DNA of 64,000 nucleotides from assembly GCA_007922225.1 (NCBI GenBank), contig ML679970.1, positions 39,683,143 through 39,747,142 of the forward strand, given 5' to 3'. Positions 34,801 through 43,860 of this stretch are shown piece by piece (position 1 is the stretch's first letter; the number at the start of each line of letters is the position of its first letter). A program made the translations under genes and the position numbers. This DNA is from Emydura subglobosa. Lineage: Eukaryota; Chordata; Testudines; Chelidae. The notes under the pieces were generated by a model. That model saw only the letters and a program-made list of their open reading frames with translations, was not told the DNA's origin and ran no database searches.

Positions 34801-37800
34801 TCTAGGGAAGGCAGTTTTGTGTAGTTCTCTGTACATCACTGAATACTTTGCAGTTACCAAACATTTTCCTTTTAATTTCCATTATAGAACTACTTACATA
34901 ACGGTGCCACACACACGAGGGTGACGACTCATCCCTAGGTAATCATTGCTGCACCATACAGACACCTCTTTTTTGCTGATGAGGGAATCAGAGTAATCAT
35001 CTGCCATAGGAAAGACCTGTGCCCTTCTGTTCACGGTTTTGAATACACGGTATGTGTGATCTTTTTTTTTCTCATCAATTTTTTTCTCAAAGAACTGGTC
35101 ATACTGGAAAGTAGAAACAGCTAAAGAGGAGAGAGAGGCTATTAAAATACAAGCAAGGGTCAATGTCAAAACAGCTGGTTGCATCTGTATACTGCAGATA
35201 TGGATCTAACAGACTAAGTAGCAGATTTAAACTTGTTTTGCTATTCAGAGAACAAGAATGATCCTTACATTTTGGCAAGTTGTCCTGAAGCAGATGAGAA
35301 ACTTTTTCTGGTTTTTGCTTTAACATAATATCCTGGAATTTCTTCAGCAAGCCATTCTGTTCTTCTCCAGAAGTCTTGATGTTCGTCACAGTGGGATTCA
35401 CTGGTGTTTTAGCAAACTCTGTACATTAGAGATGTTGCAAAGAAATTCAGTGAGTATTAGTCAGTTTATCACTATCTTATATCAAAATGCATGAGATCAT
35501 ATGCCATAAAAAGTTCTGAATCCAGTATCTTGTTTAAAAAACAAAAACAAAAACTTAGTTGAGACACTAATGCAGAGTGATAAGACTCAGTAGCTGAAGA
35601 CAATGCAGAAAGCATTCTTTCCTCGGACCTTGTGAAATCAGATCTTGTCCAGCAAAAATTGAGGTCCAATTCAGAAGATTCAGTGATTGCCTGTGACCAA
35701 TTCAGTTGACATAAGTTAGTATGTAGATTACCAGAGCCAAACATGTGCTTCAGTTCTAGGTAAAAGTGTTCCCCTGTTATTCTAAGCTTTTGCTCTATTG
35801 ATTTGGATCTTTGTTACTATGGTCTGCAGCAGACTGGAAAAACTGGAGTGAACAGGTAAAGAACAAACTGACTTCTTCCAGAGGAAGTAGCAAGAGTTTG
35901 TTGGTATTGGTGAAAGAAAAGCCTTCTTTTAACACTGAATTTTGACAAAACTACTTTAATCTCAAAAGTAACTTTGTTTTCTTTATGGAAGGGACAGTGT
36001 TTTATTGGACTAGTGACAAGGCTCCAATCTCTGATCAGGGCCATTAGGCACTTCCACAGTAAAAATATTAAGGATAAAATGGTCCAGGGTGGAAGGGAGG
36101 CTGTTTCTAGTCAACTACTTTTGTCTCTAGGGTCCTGCTTTCTGCCTCTAGCTACTTAATTATTTGAATATTTTCATGTAAGCAGCAATATTAACCTGTT
36201 CCACATATTGGTAAGACTTTTTGGTAAAGATTGGTTATAAAAATTCCATGCATCAAGAGCTATTTTTTAGGAGGTAACTGGTAGAGTTCTGTAGCTTCAC
36301 ATATTGGTTTTGCAACTCAAACAATCTTGCTAAAACCAGCTGCAAAAAACATTTGTACAAATAAAGAGTTGGTATGAAACAGGTTGCACAACAATCTGAG
36401 TAATATAAACAGCCCTGCATGTGCACAATTAAAATCCCTATATTCTACAAAATCCTTTTGTTGCAGTGTCCCGTGACCTTCCCTCTGGCCTATAAGGTAG
36501 TAATTATGTCAGACATGGCTTATTTCTAAGACTAGTGCTAACAAGCCAGGTGTTACAAGAGAGGCTATATTTCACTCTATTGCAGCATATATAAAAGCCT
36601 ACCTTTCCTTACTGTCTGCATTTCCTGCACATCCTCTTGGAGTTCTAGGCTGGCTTTGCAGAAAACATTACTGTTCCTATGGTTCATCTGAGCTTCCAGG
36701 AAAGGGCATTTAGTGGCAGAGCCCTGGTTAGTAACAGCAGGGGGATGGCGAGTAGGCATCTGGGATCCACTGGTATTCTCCTGGGACATATCTTTAGGAT
36801 TTTTGCCCCCTTAGATAGGAAAAACAAAACAAGGGTTAAAAACAGAAACTGAGGTGATCTCATTTCACAAGAACATAAAACTTTTCAACTTCATCTATTA
36901 CAAACTAAACCACAGGCCATTCAGAATTGCTCAACTGAGCCATCTGTCTTTCAGTTATCACACAAAGTATGGCATTTCAGTAACACATGAAGTTTCAGTA
37001 TCTGATTAACATTTAAACCCAAACAAATGTTCTTGAGTGCAATACTATTTCCTCTTCCCCAATGAGGAGATAATGTGGTTTGTGGAAAAGTTTAATTTCA
37101 ACTTAACATTTTTCTTCAGCTGACAGTTTCTCAGTTGCACCCCCTCCTCTGCTATTTCTGATAATAAATCCTCTAGGGAATATTCTCAGCCAAGGTCAAT
37201 AAACAGCCATAAATCATAAGAGATCGGAGAACTCCACTGATTCGGATTTTTTCCAGTTACATATTTATGATCAGCAGAACTTTACTGTCAGACATTACAC
37301 TAGAGTTTGCAGAGTATGAACTTCAGTTTTAAAATGGTCCACTTACTTTCAAAGAAGTTATTTACGTTAAGTTTATATGCAACAAGTGTTTAAGAAGATT
37401 AAGCAAACTAGAGACTGCCAGTTCAGGCTGTTAGTTTCCAGAAGTTTCCTTCTGGCTGGGCAGTTCAAGGTGTGGTTTTTTTTTTTTTTTTTTTTAAAGT
37501 CTTCCTTTTCTACTTAGGCAGGAAGTATTTATTAAGCAAGTCAAGGGTTATTATTGTGAAAACGAACTGAATAAAATTGGCAACCTGAAAGTCTTACAGA
37601 ACAAGTCTTACAAAACAATGGTCATTACCAGGGAAGATTAACATAGTGCAAGTATATACAAGTTAAAAGGATGCAATGTTGTAGAAAAATGCACCTAGGA
37701 TGCAAGTTGTCTTCCAAGTGCAGATTATATCCACCTTAAATTATCCTATAATAATTTACTGTCTGATCTGGAACAGCCCTAGGGACACAATTCCTTTTCT

Positions 37801-38792
37801 TCTTGTGTATGCAACATTGCTTCTTCTATATTGCATACTTTTCACCTTTGCTCTCACAGCAAAAGGGGAGTGTTATAGCCTACTCTGCATTTCCTAGTTT
37901 TTGGAAGGTGTTATGTTCCTCAAACAACCAGGTTCCCCTTCCCACAATTTGCTATTCAATTGCTTTTCAAATTGAAGTTTAGAAATATTTTTTAAAAGTC
38001 TTAGTTCAGCATGTGCTGCACAGCTTAACTGAGTTTATTTACACATCTTTTGCATTACAAAACAGACAAGATTCAGATGTTTTACCCAAACCAAAGTTTA
38101 GAATTCCAAACTCATGACACTATTCCAAGTGCAACAAGCAAGGCAATTTTACAGGATTAAGTAGTTTGCCTTCAAAGCACAATGAAACATTAACTAGATG
38201 AGACTGAAATCAGAGACCAATCTTTAAACAAAAAAAAAAAAAAAACTGAAGTGATTTAACAAGCATATAAGCAGTGAACAACATTTTGAGATGTTTACTG
38301 GTCAACATTTCTGACTTTTTGGGATGTTCATACCAAGCATTGAGACAGCAAAACTAGGTGCAATTGAGAGATTTTACTGTAAAACCTCTTGTAGCCTAAT
38401 AAATGTAAGGAAAAGAATGGAAATATTACAACTGTATTTATGTTTAAGTGGAATCTAAAAAGCCTTTTGATAAGGAAACAAATTCCCCAATACCACCCTT
38501 AAGACTTGGATAGTATAGATGAAAATCAATATGCTTCTGGGTATGATCACTTGTACATCATTAACTAGCTGTAAAAAGAAACACAAAATTAACACTGACT
38601 TTCAGTGGGTGGGGTTGTTTCTTCAGCTTGGTGGCAGTGAGAAGCTGAAGTACCCAGGGCACGGGGCTTGGTCACAACTTCCATCATTTTAGGGCAGCTC
38701 TGGGCATAAAAGAGCAGTGACTTGCCAGCTTTCTGCAGAAAAGCCTGGGATACCCGTGACAGGAAGGGGCAGCGGCGAACAACAGTTTCCAT
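28698..38792 (-). CDS. ALAS1: ALAS1, 5-aminolevulinate synthase 1, full coding region with introns
   Basis: ALAS1 is the housekeeping, PLP-dependent mitochondrial matrix enzyme that joins glycine and succinyl-CoA to 5-aminolevulinate, the rate-limiting step of heme synthesis in liver and other tissues. The CDS is join(38792-38600, 36809-36603, 35418-35269, 35120-34898, 34185-34001, 32967-32788, 32632-32468, 31124-30856, 30201-30039, 28858-28698), read on the minus strand. It totals 1896 bases, giving 631 residues plus stop; human ALAS1 has 640. All junction phases agree. Residues 1 to about 140 are the leader with three heme-regulatory CP motifs (RRCPFLS at Cys8, SCPKMM at Cys33, TKCPFLE at Cys99). 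The alpha-oxoamine synthase core follows, with [33 protein letters not shown] (Asp402, His405), the PLP lysine in SGTLGKAFG (Lys436) and [10 protein letters not shown] (Arg562). The C-terminus ends [20 protein letters not shown] plus a short tail. The start ATG matches the family start ([10 protein letters not shown]). One oddity is His556 in the active-site loop. The N-terminus and CP motifs distinguish it from ALAS2. Confidence 0.97.
29150..29250 (-). repeat. MIR SINE remnant in last ALAS1 intron
   Basis: GCTCATGAGGTAGGTGCTAC then CCCATTTTACAG is the reverse complement of the MIR central part. Confidence 0.45.
29253..29470. mobile_element. TIR element remnant in last ALAS1 intron
   Basis: It starts GGTATGTTTACACAGGCCAT and carries GCCCAGCCCAGACTTGGGCT and CAGCCCAGGCTGGGAGGCTC. 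This resembles the family at 50296-50547 (short GC-rich interior between 'GTATGTCTACAC' ends). Confidence 0.45.
30039..30201 (-). CDS. ALAS1: ALAS1 coding exon 9
   Basis: Residues 525-578, acceptor AAATTTAG, donor GTGAGT at 30038. It holds the active-site loop ([11 protein letters not shown]) and the substrate carboxylate-binding Arg562 in ELLRIAP. Codon 556 (30108-30106) is CAT (His), where I expect Arg. Confidence 0.95.
30856..31124 (-). CDS. ALAS1: ALAS1 coding exon 8
   Basis: Largest coding exon, residues 435-524. It starts directly before Lys436, the lysine that forms the Schiff base with PLP ([10 protein letters not shown]). Donor GTAACT at 30855. Confidence 0.96.
32468..32632 (-). CDS. 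ALAS1: ALAS1 coding exon 7
   Basis: Residues 380-434. Contains [13 protein letters not shown], with Asp402 expected to contact the PLP ring nitrogen and His405 nearby. Acceptor TTTCAG, donor GTATGT. Confidence 0.96.
32788..32967 (-). CDS. ALAS1: ALAS1 coding exon 6
   Basis: Residues 320-379 ([20 protein letters not shown] to FETVHSMDG). Acceptor CCCCTCAG, donor GTGAGT. Intron to the next exon is only 155 bases. Confidence 0.96.
34001..34185 (-). CDS. ALAS1: ALAS1 coding exon 5
   Basis: Residues 258-319. Contains the glycine-rich [17 protein letters not shown] motif of the substrate and cofactor pocket. Acceptor TTTTTTAAAG, donor GTGAGA. Confidence 0.95.
34898..35120 (-). CDS. ALAS1: ALAS1 coding exon 4
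   Basis: Residues 184-257. Start of the catalytic core: [17 protein letters not shown] and [16 protein letters not shown]. Acceptor CCTCTTTAG, donor GTAAGT. Confidence 0.96.
35269..35418 (-). CDS. ALAS1: ALAS1 coding exon 3
   Basis: Residues 134-183 ([28 protein letters not shown]). It joins leader to core. The first third ([18 protein letters not shown]) is weakly conserved. Acceptor ATGTACAG, donor GTAAGG. Confidence 0.93.
36603..36809 (-). CDS. ALAS1: ALAS1 coding exon 2
   Basis: Residues 65-133. Includes the third heme-regulatory motif TKCPFLE (Cys99) and the conserved [14 protein letters not shown]. Acceptor TATCTAAG, donor GTAGGC. Confidence 0.92.
37476..37495 (+). repeat. Poly-T tract (20 T) in ALAS1 intron
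   Basis: Uninterrupted T20 on the plus strand (A20 in the transcript) in the intron between coding exons 1 and 2. A partner run of 16 A is at 38230-38245 in the same intron, so the two can pair in the transcript. Confidence 0.9.
38600..38792 (-). CDS. ALAS1: ALAS1 coding exon 1 (with start codon)
   Basis: Residues 1-64. ATG at 38792-38790 after 17 bases of untranslated exon (acceptor TTGCTACAG, exon begins at 38809). Codes [20 protein letters not shown] and on through the SCPKMM motif, then a variable stretch ending TPPTE. The donor GTCAGT has C at +3, weaker than normal, but it is the only one in phase with the next exon. Confidence 0.93.
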
Positions 38793-39712
38793 TTTCAGGT
38801 TTTCTGATCCTGTAGCAAGATGCAGAAATGGTAACAGCATTAGATGATTTCTTACATATGAAACAGACCACTTCAGAGTTGAATGATACATAGTACAATT
38901 AAGAATTATAGCAGATGGAAGGCAGTTCAGGGTAGTATTTACTAATAATAATGGGATGAATTAAGCAAAGAACCATGTAGAGTATCAGAAATTCCTTCTG
39001 AACAAGGAGACACAGGGGGATGTACAACTATCTTCCAAAAGGAAGTGGAGGGAGTAGTGGCTCATTTAAATGGACACATCCGCCACTTACTCACAGCAAT
39101 GTTGGCTAACAGAAACACCAGCGAACATTCGTTTAATCAGACATTTATTAACACGTTCCCCCCACCCCTTGTTGCCTTCCTGTTTGTTCACTCAGCGTCA
39201 CCCGCTTACCTGGGTGCTCGCCCCCCGCAAGGGGCGCGACCAAAGCACAAACCACAGGGAAAGGCGACTTTACAGGCGGGCGGGGCAGCTCGCGGCTGTA
39301 GCCCAGGCTCTTTGTAACTGACCAGATTTCAGCAAGCCCGTGGCCGTGGCCCTTTCCCAGCGGCCCGAGGGAGGCCTCTAGAGCCCCTGGGGGCTGGGCA
39401 GGAGAGGCACCGAGCGCGAGCCCTGGAGCGGGTTCCCAAGTCCCTCCCCCGCCGGGCTGCGCGAGGGGACAGGGCCAGCGGCCTGGATCTTGGTGGCCCC
39501 GTAGCCAGCAGCTCCCCTGGGACTAGCCAGGCGTAGGCCCCTCGCCCTTCCTGAGCGAGCCGAGCGCCGCCTAGGGGCGGCACTGCCCGGCGCCCCCACA
39601 GCCCGCGGGGCTCCCCTCCACCCTCAGCCCGGGCTCAGGGCGCTGCGGCAGCGGGGGGCGACGAGGGGCCCGGCTCCTGCCGCCCTGGGCGAAGCAGGCT
39701 GGTTCGCCTCAC

Positions 39713-39777
39713 CCGCGGACGTTCGGCTGCTACAGCGTCTCCCCGCGAGCCTTCTCCGCCGCCTCGTCCTCCAGTCC
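39713..39777 (-). other. ALAS1: ALAS1 exon 1, non-coding (5' end estimated)
   Basis: A donor GTGAGG at 39712 follows CCGCGG. The transcription start is placed about 25-30 bases downstream of the TATA-like box. This gives a 5' untranslated exon of about 65 bases, spliced to 38809. There is no ATG in it. Confidence 0.6.
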
Positions 39778-39801
39778 CTCTCCGGCCGGCCCGCTCGCCG
39801 C

Positions 39802-39809
39802 TAATATAA
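39802..39809 (-). promoter_or_regulatory. ALAS1: TATA-like box of ALAS1
   Basis: Minus-strand TTATATTAG stands alone in very GC-rich sequence, at the right distance before the predicted first exon. Confidence 0.6.
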
Positions 39810-39884
39810 CCACCCCGAGTACCGCGCGCGCAGGCGCACAGCAGTAGAACACCGTCTCAACTCTCCCCCGCCCGCATAGCGGTA

Positions 39885-39894
39885 GCGCATGCGC
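39885..39894. promoter_or_regulatory. ALAS1: NRF-1 site (GCGCATGCGC palindrome)
   Basis: A perfect core NRF-1 motif lies about 110 bases upstream of the predicted start. NRF-1 sites are known to drive mammalian ALAS1 and couple it to mitochondrial biogenesis. Confidence 0.75.
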
Positions 39895-39923
39895 ACCCGT
39901 CCCACCTCCTCTCCCGCGCTATA

Positions 39924-39933
39924 GCGCACGCGC
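39924..39933. promoter_or_regulatory. ALAS1: Second NRF-1 site (GCGCACGCGC)
   Basis: Matches GCGCAYGCGC exactly, 39 bases from the first site. A weaker version, GCGCAGGCGC, is at 39828-39837. Two sites mirror the arrangement described for the rat ALAS1 promoter. Confidence 0.65.
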
Positions 39934-39999
39934 GCAACCCCCTGCCTCCCCAGTCAGTTCTCCGCCTGCGCGGGGAGGGGCTGGTGGACGTTGGTACAG

Positions 40000-40345
40000 G
40001 CGCTTGCTGCTGAGGGAGAGGAAGAAGAAGGGGGCTGGGGGAGGAGCAGAGGCAGGGGGGTGAGGGGAAGGGAACGACACGACAGCCGTTGGGGGCGGGC
40101 AGGGACAGAGGGGCTGGGGAAGGGAAGGAAAGGACAAGCCGTGGGGGCGGGGCAGGTGATGAGTGTCGAAGGGAGGCGGGACGGGGAAAGGTGGGGCTGG
40201 CACAGCCTGGAGGCACAATGTCGTGGGGCAGGGTCTCTGGGGCAGGGAGAAGGGGAAGCTCGAGGGGCAGAAGAGAAGGAGAGAGAAGAGGACCTGCTGG
40301 GGGAGGAAGAGGGGATCTTGCACTTGGATGCTCCCTGGCAGCCAC
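40000..40345 (+). repeat. Purine-rich (G+A) tract
   Basis: The plus strand is almost all purine over long stretches (for example GAAGAAGAAGGGGGCTGGGG and GGCAGAAGAGAAGGAGAGAG). Open frames here are artefacts of composition. Confidence 0.75.
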
Positions 40346-40395
40346 CTGACCTGGGAATTGGGGCTGGTGAAGCTTGAGGGCGACAGGTGTCTGCA

Positions 40396-40450
40396 TGTTT
40401 ATTTGCAGCAGGATGGAAGAACCAATAGGCTGCCAGTTCAGCTCAGGTGA
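40396..40450 (+). promoter_or_regulatory. ALAS1: Candidate forkhead / CCAAT / DR4 regulatory cluster upstream of ALAS1
   Basis: Within 55 bases there is TGTTTATT (forkhead type, 40396-40403), CCAAT (40422-40426) and AGTTCA-GCTC-AGGTGA (40435-40450), a direct repeat with 4-base spacing as bound by CAR/PXR-RXR. It lies about 650 bases upstream of the predicted ALAS1 start. FOXO1 and CAR/PXR DR4 elements are known ALAS1 regulators, but in known cases the DR4 elements lie elsewhere, so this is a candidate only. Confidence 0.35.
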
Positions 40451-40599
40451 GGATGTAGCCACACTGTCACTTCCCCATCATGGCAGCACCAGCCCCCTTG
40501 AGAGGCAGCCAGTAGCTAAGGAGGCACTTCATTACTTCCATTTTGTGATTCAGCATTCCCATGGTACAAGTGGTGCTGTAATAAGTGACCTACAGTTAA

Positions 40600-40740
40600 A
40601 CAATAGAGGCTTAATGGTTAGAATGGGGTCTGAGCATCAGCTCCTCCTTTCTATTTCTGGCTCTGTTATTGATTAACTGTGCAAGTTCTGGCAAGATATT
40701 TTAACTTAGTGGCTTTTTTTTTAAAATATGTAAACTGGAG
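40600..40740 (+). repeat. MIR SINE fragment
   Basis: TTTCTGGCTCTGTTATTGAT then TAACTGTGCAAGTTCTGGCA and ATTTTAACTTAGTGGCTTTT follow the MIR order of phrases. Confidence 0.55.
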
Positions 40741-40748
40741 ATAGTACT

Positions 40749-40810
40749 AAGCTAGCTTTGTGTTTGTACAGCACCTGGCACAGTCAACTAGGCACAGCAA
40801 CACTGCAAAT
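40749..40810 (+). repeat. L3/CR1-like 3'-end repeat
   Basis: GTGTTTGTACAGCACCTGGC then ACAGTCAACTAGGCACAGCA is the reverse orientation of the family at 9840 and 58720. Confidence 0.5.
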
Positions 40811-42094
40811 AGAAAAAGGGCTTTGAAATTCTAAGATGAAAGATACTATAGCCAGATACTTTGATGAGGTAAGATAAATATCTCATTAGCCATGTGTGGG
40901 TCTAAGATTTGAGGACTAGTGGGATACATAGGTGGAATAGGGCACCTGCCCATGCTGGCTTGTAGCAACTGTATTTGAGGGAGGCAACAGATGAGTGACT
41001 CCTCCTCCTTCTACCCAGCTGATTCCCAATCATAGCAGCAGGAAGACTTGAGTAACCATTTCTTGTAAGGACTGTTACCCTTACTTCTGTACTGTTGCTT
41101 CTCATGTCCTTCCATCCCTCCCATTCTAAGGCATCGCACAGTTTATGTGTAGACTGCTTTAAGGTCCTTTGATTTAAATAAAAAAAAAGCGCACTACTGC
41201 CCTGCCAATTATTGTTTGATGCTGCTGTAAGACCTCCCAGGTCCCAGATAAGGAGACAGCTTCATTTTGAATGGTTCAGGAAATAAACAGTATTCAGCAT
41301 TAATCTTAAAGAGGATTTAATGTTTACCTCATTCAGGTTACAGCTAATGTAAACAGGGTTTTGGTTTGTTCAAACACTGACACTTTTTGTTAAACTCTGA
41401 TGCTAGCACTAGAGAACAGCCAGCTCTGCATCATATGGTGGAGGAGTAGGAAAGTAAGGGGGAATTCATGAGAGGAAAATGATAAACACCTGTAAAACAA
41501 ATGACAGCAGCAAATTAACTGACCAATGCAGCATTATTTTTTAATATACACTCAAGCTGTAATTCTGAAGATGTAGTGGATATTTAACTCTGGAATCAGT
41601 GTAATCTACCTTTTTTTAATACATCACATATGGTGATTTACTTGGTACTAGCATTTAGGTTGTTAAAAGCACTTCACAAACTTCCAGTCAGTCATTTCTT
41701 GGTCTGAGGTGGAAGTGATCACGGACACTGGTGGGATGATGATCGTGCATTTTCAGTTCTGTTTTTATTCTACAGTACACATATTTGGCTGGATGATTTC
41801 AGGGAAGATAATTACTTGGATTAATACTACAATATTTTCTTTTTTTGGGAGATCAAGAATACTGAAGATGCACAAGCCTCGTTTCCAAAAGGGCTCAGTG
41901 CCCCATTTTGAAAGCCCAAACACTTAATTTAGGTGTCTAAAAGGGAGCTGAGCTCTTTTGAAAGTCTAACCCCCACTTAACCACGTGTGGCTTTAATGCA
42001 TTTTGGAAAGGTGCTTGGATAGTGTGGTGATGAGGAGGATGGTGTAAGAACCTATATAGAATTAAGGGTGCTGAACATTTGAAAATCTTCCCAT
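40811..42094. other. Intergenic sequence, no gene recognised
   Basis: No exon or RNA gene is recognised. No sequence resembling POC1A, the human neighbour on this side, is seen. Confidence 0.45.
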
Positions 42095-42255
42095 CCAGAG
42101 CACTTTACATTTTCAAGGTGCCATGCAGACTTTACAGGCTTATCCTTAAAGTAGAAATCACCATTGTAACTGGGAAAACTGACATTATTTGCCTGATCCC
42201 ATGCAATGAGTTAGTGGCAGAAGCAGTACTAGAACTCTGCATGATGTTGAAAGAC
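42095..42255 (-). repeat. MIR SINE fragment, reverse orientation
   Basis: AGAGCACTTTACATTTTCAA, GTAACTGGGAAAACTGACAT and GGCAGAAGCAGTACTAGAAC are diverged reverse-complement MIR phrases. Confidence 0.45.
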
Positions 42256-43030
42256 TGCCAGCTTTTCAACTTTATGATGTGGTATGTGGTTAAGATGTCT
42301 CATGAGAGGAGCTAGGTGTTAAAAATCAGGGCTACCTCATCTTCCAACTGTCTAGGATCTCTGAACTGGGGAAATCTGGGACAAAGTAAGGCAAAATTCT
42401 GTCCTCACTTAAACCTTATGCAACCCCAATAAAAAAGAAACAGTATCTATGGTCACAGAGGATGGAATTTGGCCTTTTGCTCAATAATTTTCTATTGCAG
42501 TTTTTTCTACATCTGAAGTGTTTAAATGACTTTTGTTTAAATAGTAAGAATTTTAGATTACATTGGTCAAAATTTTTATATCAAAGCTAAAACAGGATTT
42601 GAACTCACTCTTGGCTATATAATGCAAAGACACTATCCACCAGTGTTACAGTCCAGTGTCATCAGTGGAGATTTACACTGAAATTACCCACAAGGAAAAA
42701 CAAAATGAATGACAAATTAATAAACTGAATGCAGGGGGCTAAGTATCTGATCAAGGCTTATGACCTGGTCATACTCAAAGTTAGGTGCATTCAAAATTTT
42801 GTACAAATCAAACGTGTTCTTGAGAGTTCGTTTTATTCAATAAAAGCAGTCTTACATATGAGAAATACATTTCTGCATATGGAACCTTATGTTTTAATAA
42901 ATGGCATTTTTGTATGGATTAGGTGTGGGGATGAAAACAAAAGGCAGTTAAGTGGTTCATTGCTTGGTATTAGGATAAACCCCTCCACCCTGATTCCTAA
43001 TTAAGTTCAGTAATGTACAGAGAGCAGTGC
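42256..43030. other. Intergenic sequence, no gene recognised
   Basis: AT-rich and unremarkable, ending in the T tract below. Confidence 0.4.
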
Positions 43031-43048
43031 TTTTTTTTTTTTTTTTTT
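43031..43048 (+). repeat. Poly-T tract (18 T)
   Basis: Uninterrupted T18 followed by C6. Confidence 0.9.
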
Positions 43049-43699
43049 CCCCCCTAATTTGACTAGTTCCAGTAGTGGCATGTCTCCAATATTCAAGTGT
43101 TGCAAAATGTGAAAGTTAGCATGTATTTTTAAACACCACTATTAAAAAAGGACCCAATTTGTATGCTGGACTAATGACCTTTCCTCTCCCTATTAAAGTT
43201 TCAAAAAAGTTTGAAACTCTTTTCTTCTCTTATTTCTATTCAAGTTCCCATCACTGCAATTTATTATTCGTTTAGGAAAATATTTCCTACCTGTGGGGAG
43301 ACTGGTTGCCAAATTTAATTGGTCAGAGATATTTTCTTCCCATTAATAGCTTGAAATGTTAACAGAATTTAAACTAAAATTGATGCTGCTGAACCTAAGT
43401 AAAACAAGAATTATTTTAGATCATGCATATAGGACTATTTCTTCTGTGGATGTTGATGCAGATTTGTTGGATTTACACATCTTCCCCCACCTTCTTGCCG
43501 CACTCTTTTTAATATAAAACACATTGTGCTTATGAAGTTAGAGGGACTAGTAGTATTTGGAGCAGGATATGCTGGAGACAGATCACTGCAAGAGGTTTTT
43601 GCATGGTGTCTGCCAATGCATCTCAAACCTGAGCTGTAACTACCAGTTGCTACTCTGATTATGGACCCCCACAAAAATCTTAAAATGCTTCTCAATCCC

Positions 43700-43860
43700 A
43701 ACAAGCTGCATCTGGTTCTATCTCCAGGCCTGGGGATGAAAGGCTTGCCAACTAACCCATTGCGCTACTTGGGAATCCATCAACTATTGCTTTTATAAAT
43801 TTAAAAATGTGGTCCCTTCTGGCCTTAGCCTCTGAATCTATGAAAAATAAAGGAAAGTAA
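43700..43860. repeat. tRNA-like SINE head and CR1 tail fragments
   Basis: The reverse complement of 43700-43780 reads TAGCGCAATGGGTTAGTTGG then CAAGCC, resembling a tRNA-derived SINE head. It is followed on the plus strand by GTGGTCCCTTCTGGCCTTAG and CTCTGAATCTATGAAAAATA, a CR1 3' tail in plus orientation. Confidence 0.4.

Larger units (their letters stand above)
39180..40210. promoter_or_regulatory. ALAS1: CpG island of the ALAS1 promoter
   Basis: A CpG-dense stretch covers the first non-coding exon, the start of intron 1 and the upstream promoter. It is the expected setting for a constitutively expressed gene such as ALAS1. Confidence 0.85.

Noticed and set aside
34894..35184. In-frame upstream Met before ALAS1 coding exon 4 as an alternative start
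   Set aside because: It lies in the 148-base intron; the splice acceptor and phase clearly join exon 3 to 35120.
39713..39777. Iron-responsive element in the ALAS1 5' untranslated region
   Set aside because: No CAGTGN loop with a supporting stem in the exon; IREs are a feature of ALAS2, not ALAS1.
39857..40462. 201-codon minus-strand open frame upstream of ALAS1
   Set aside because: It lies across the CpG island and purine tract; the peptide is Pro/Ser/Leu-rich with no domain, as expected from composition.
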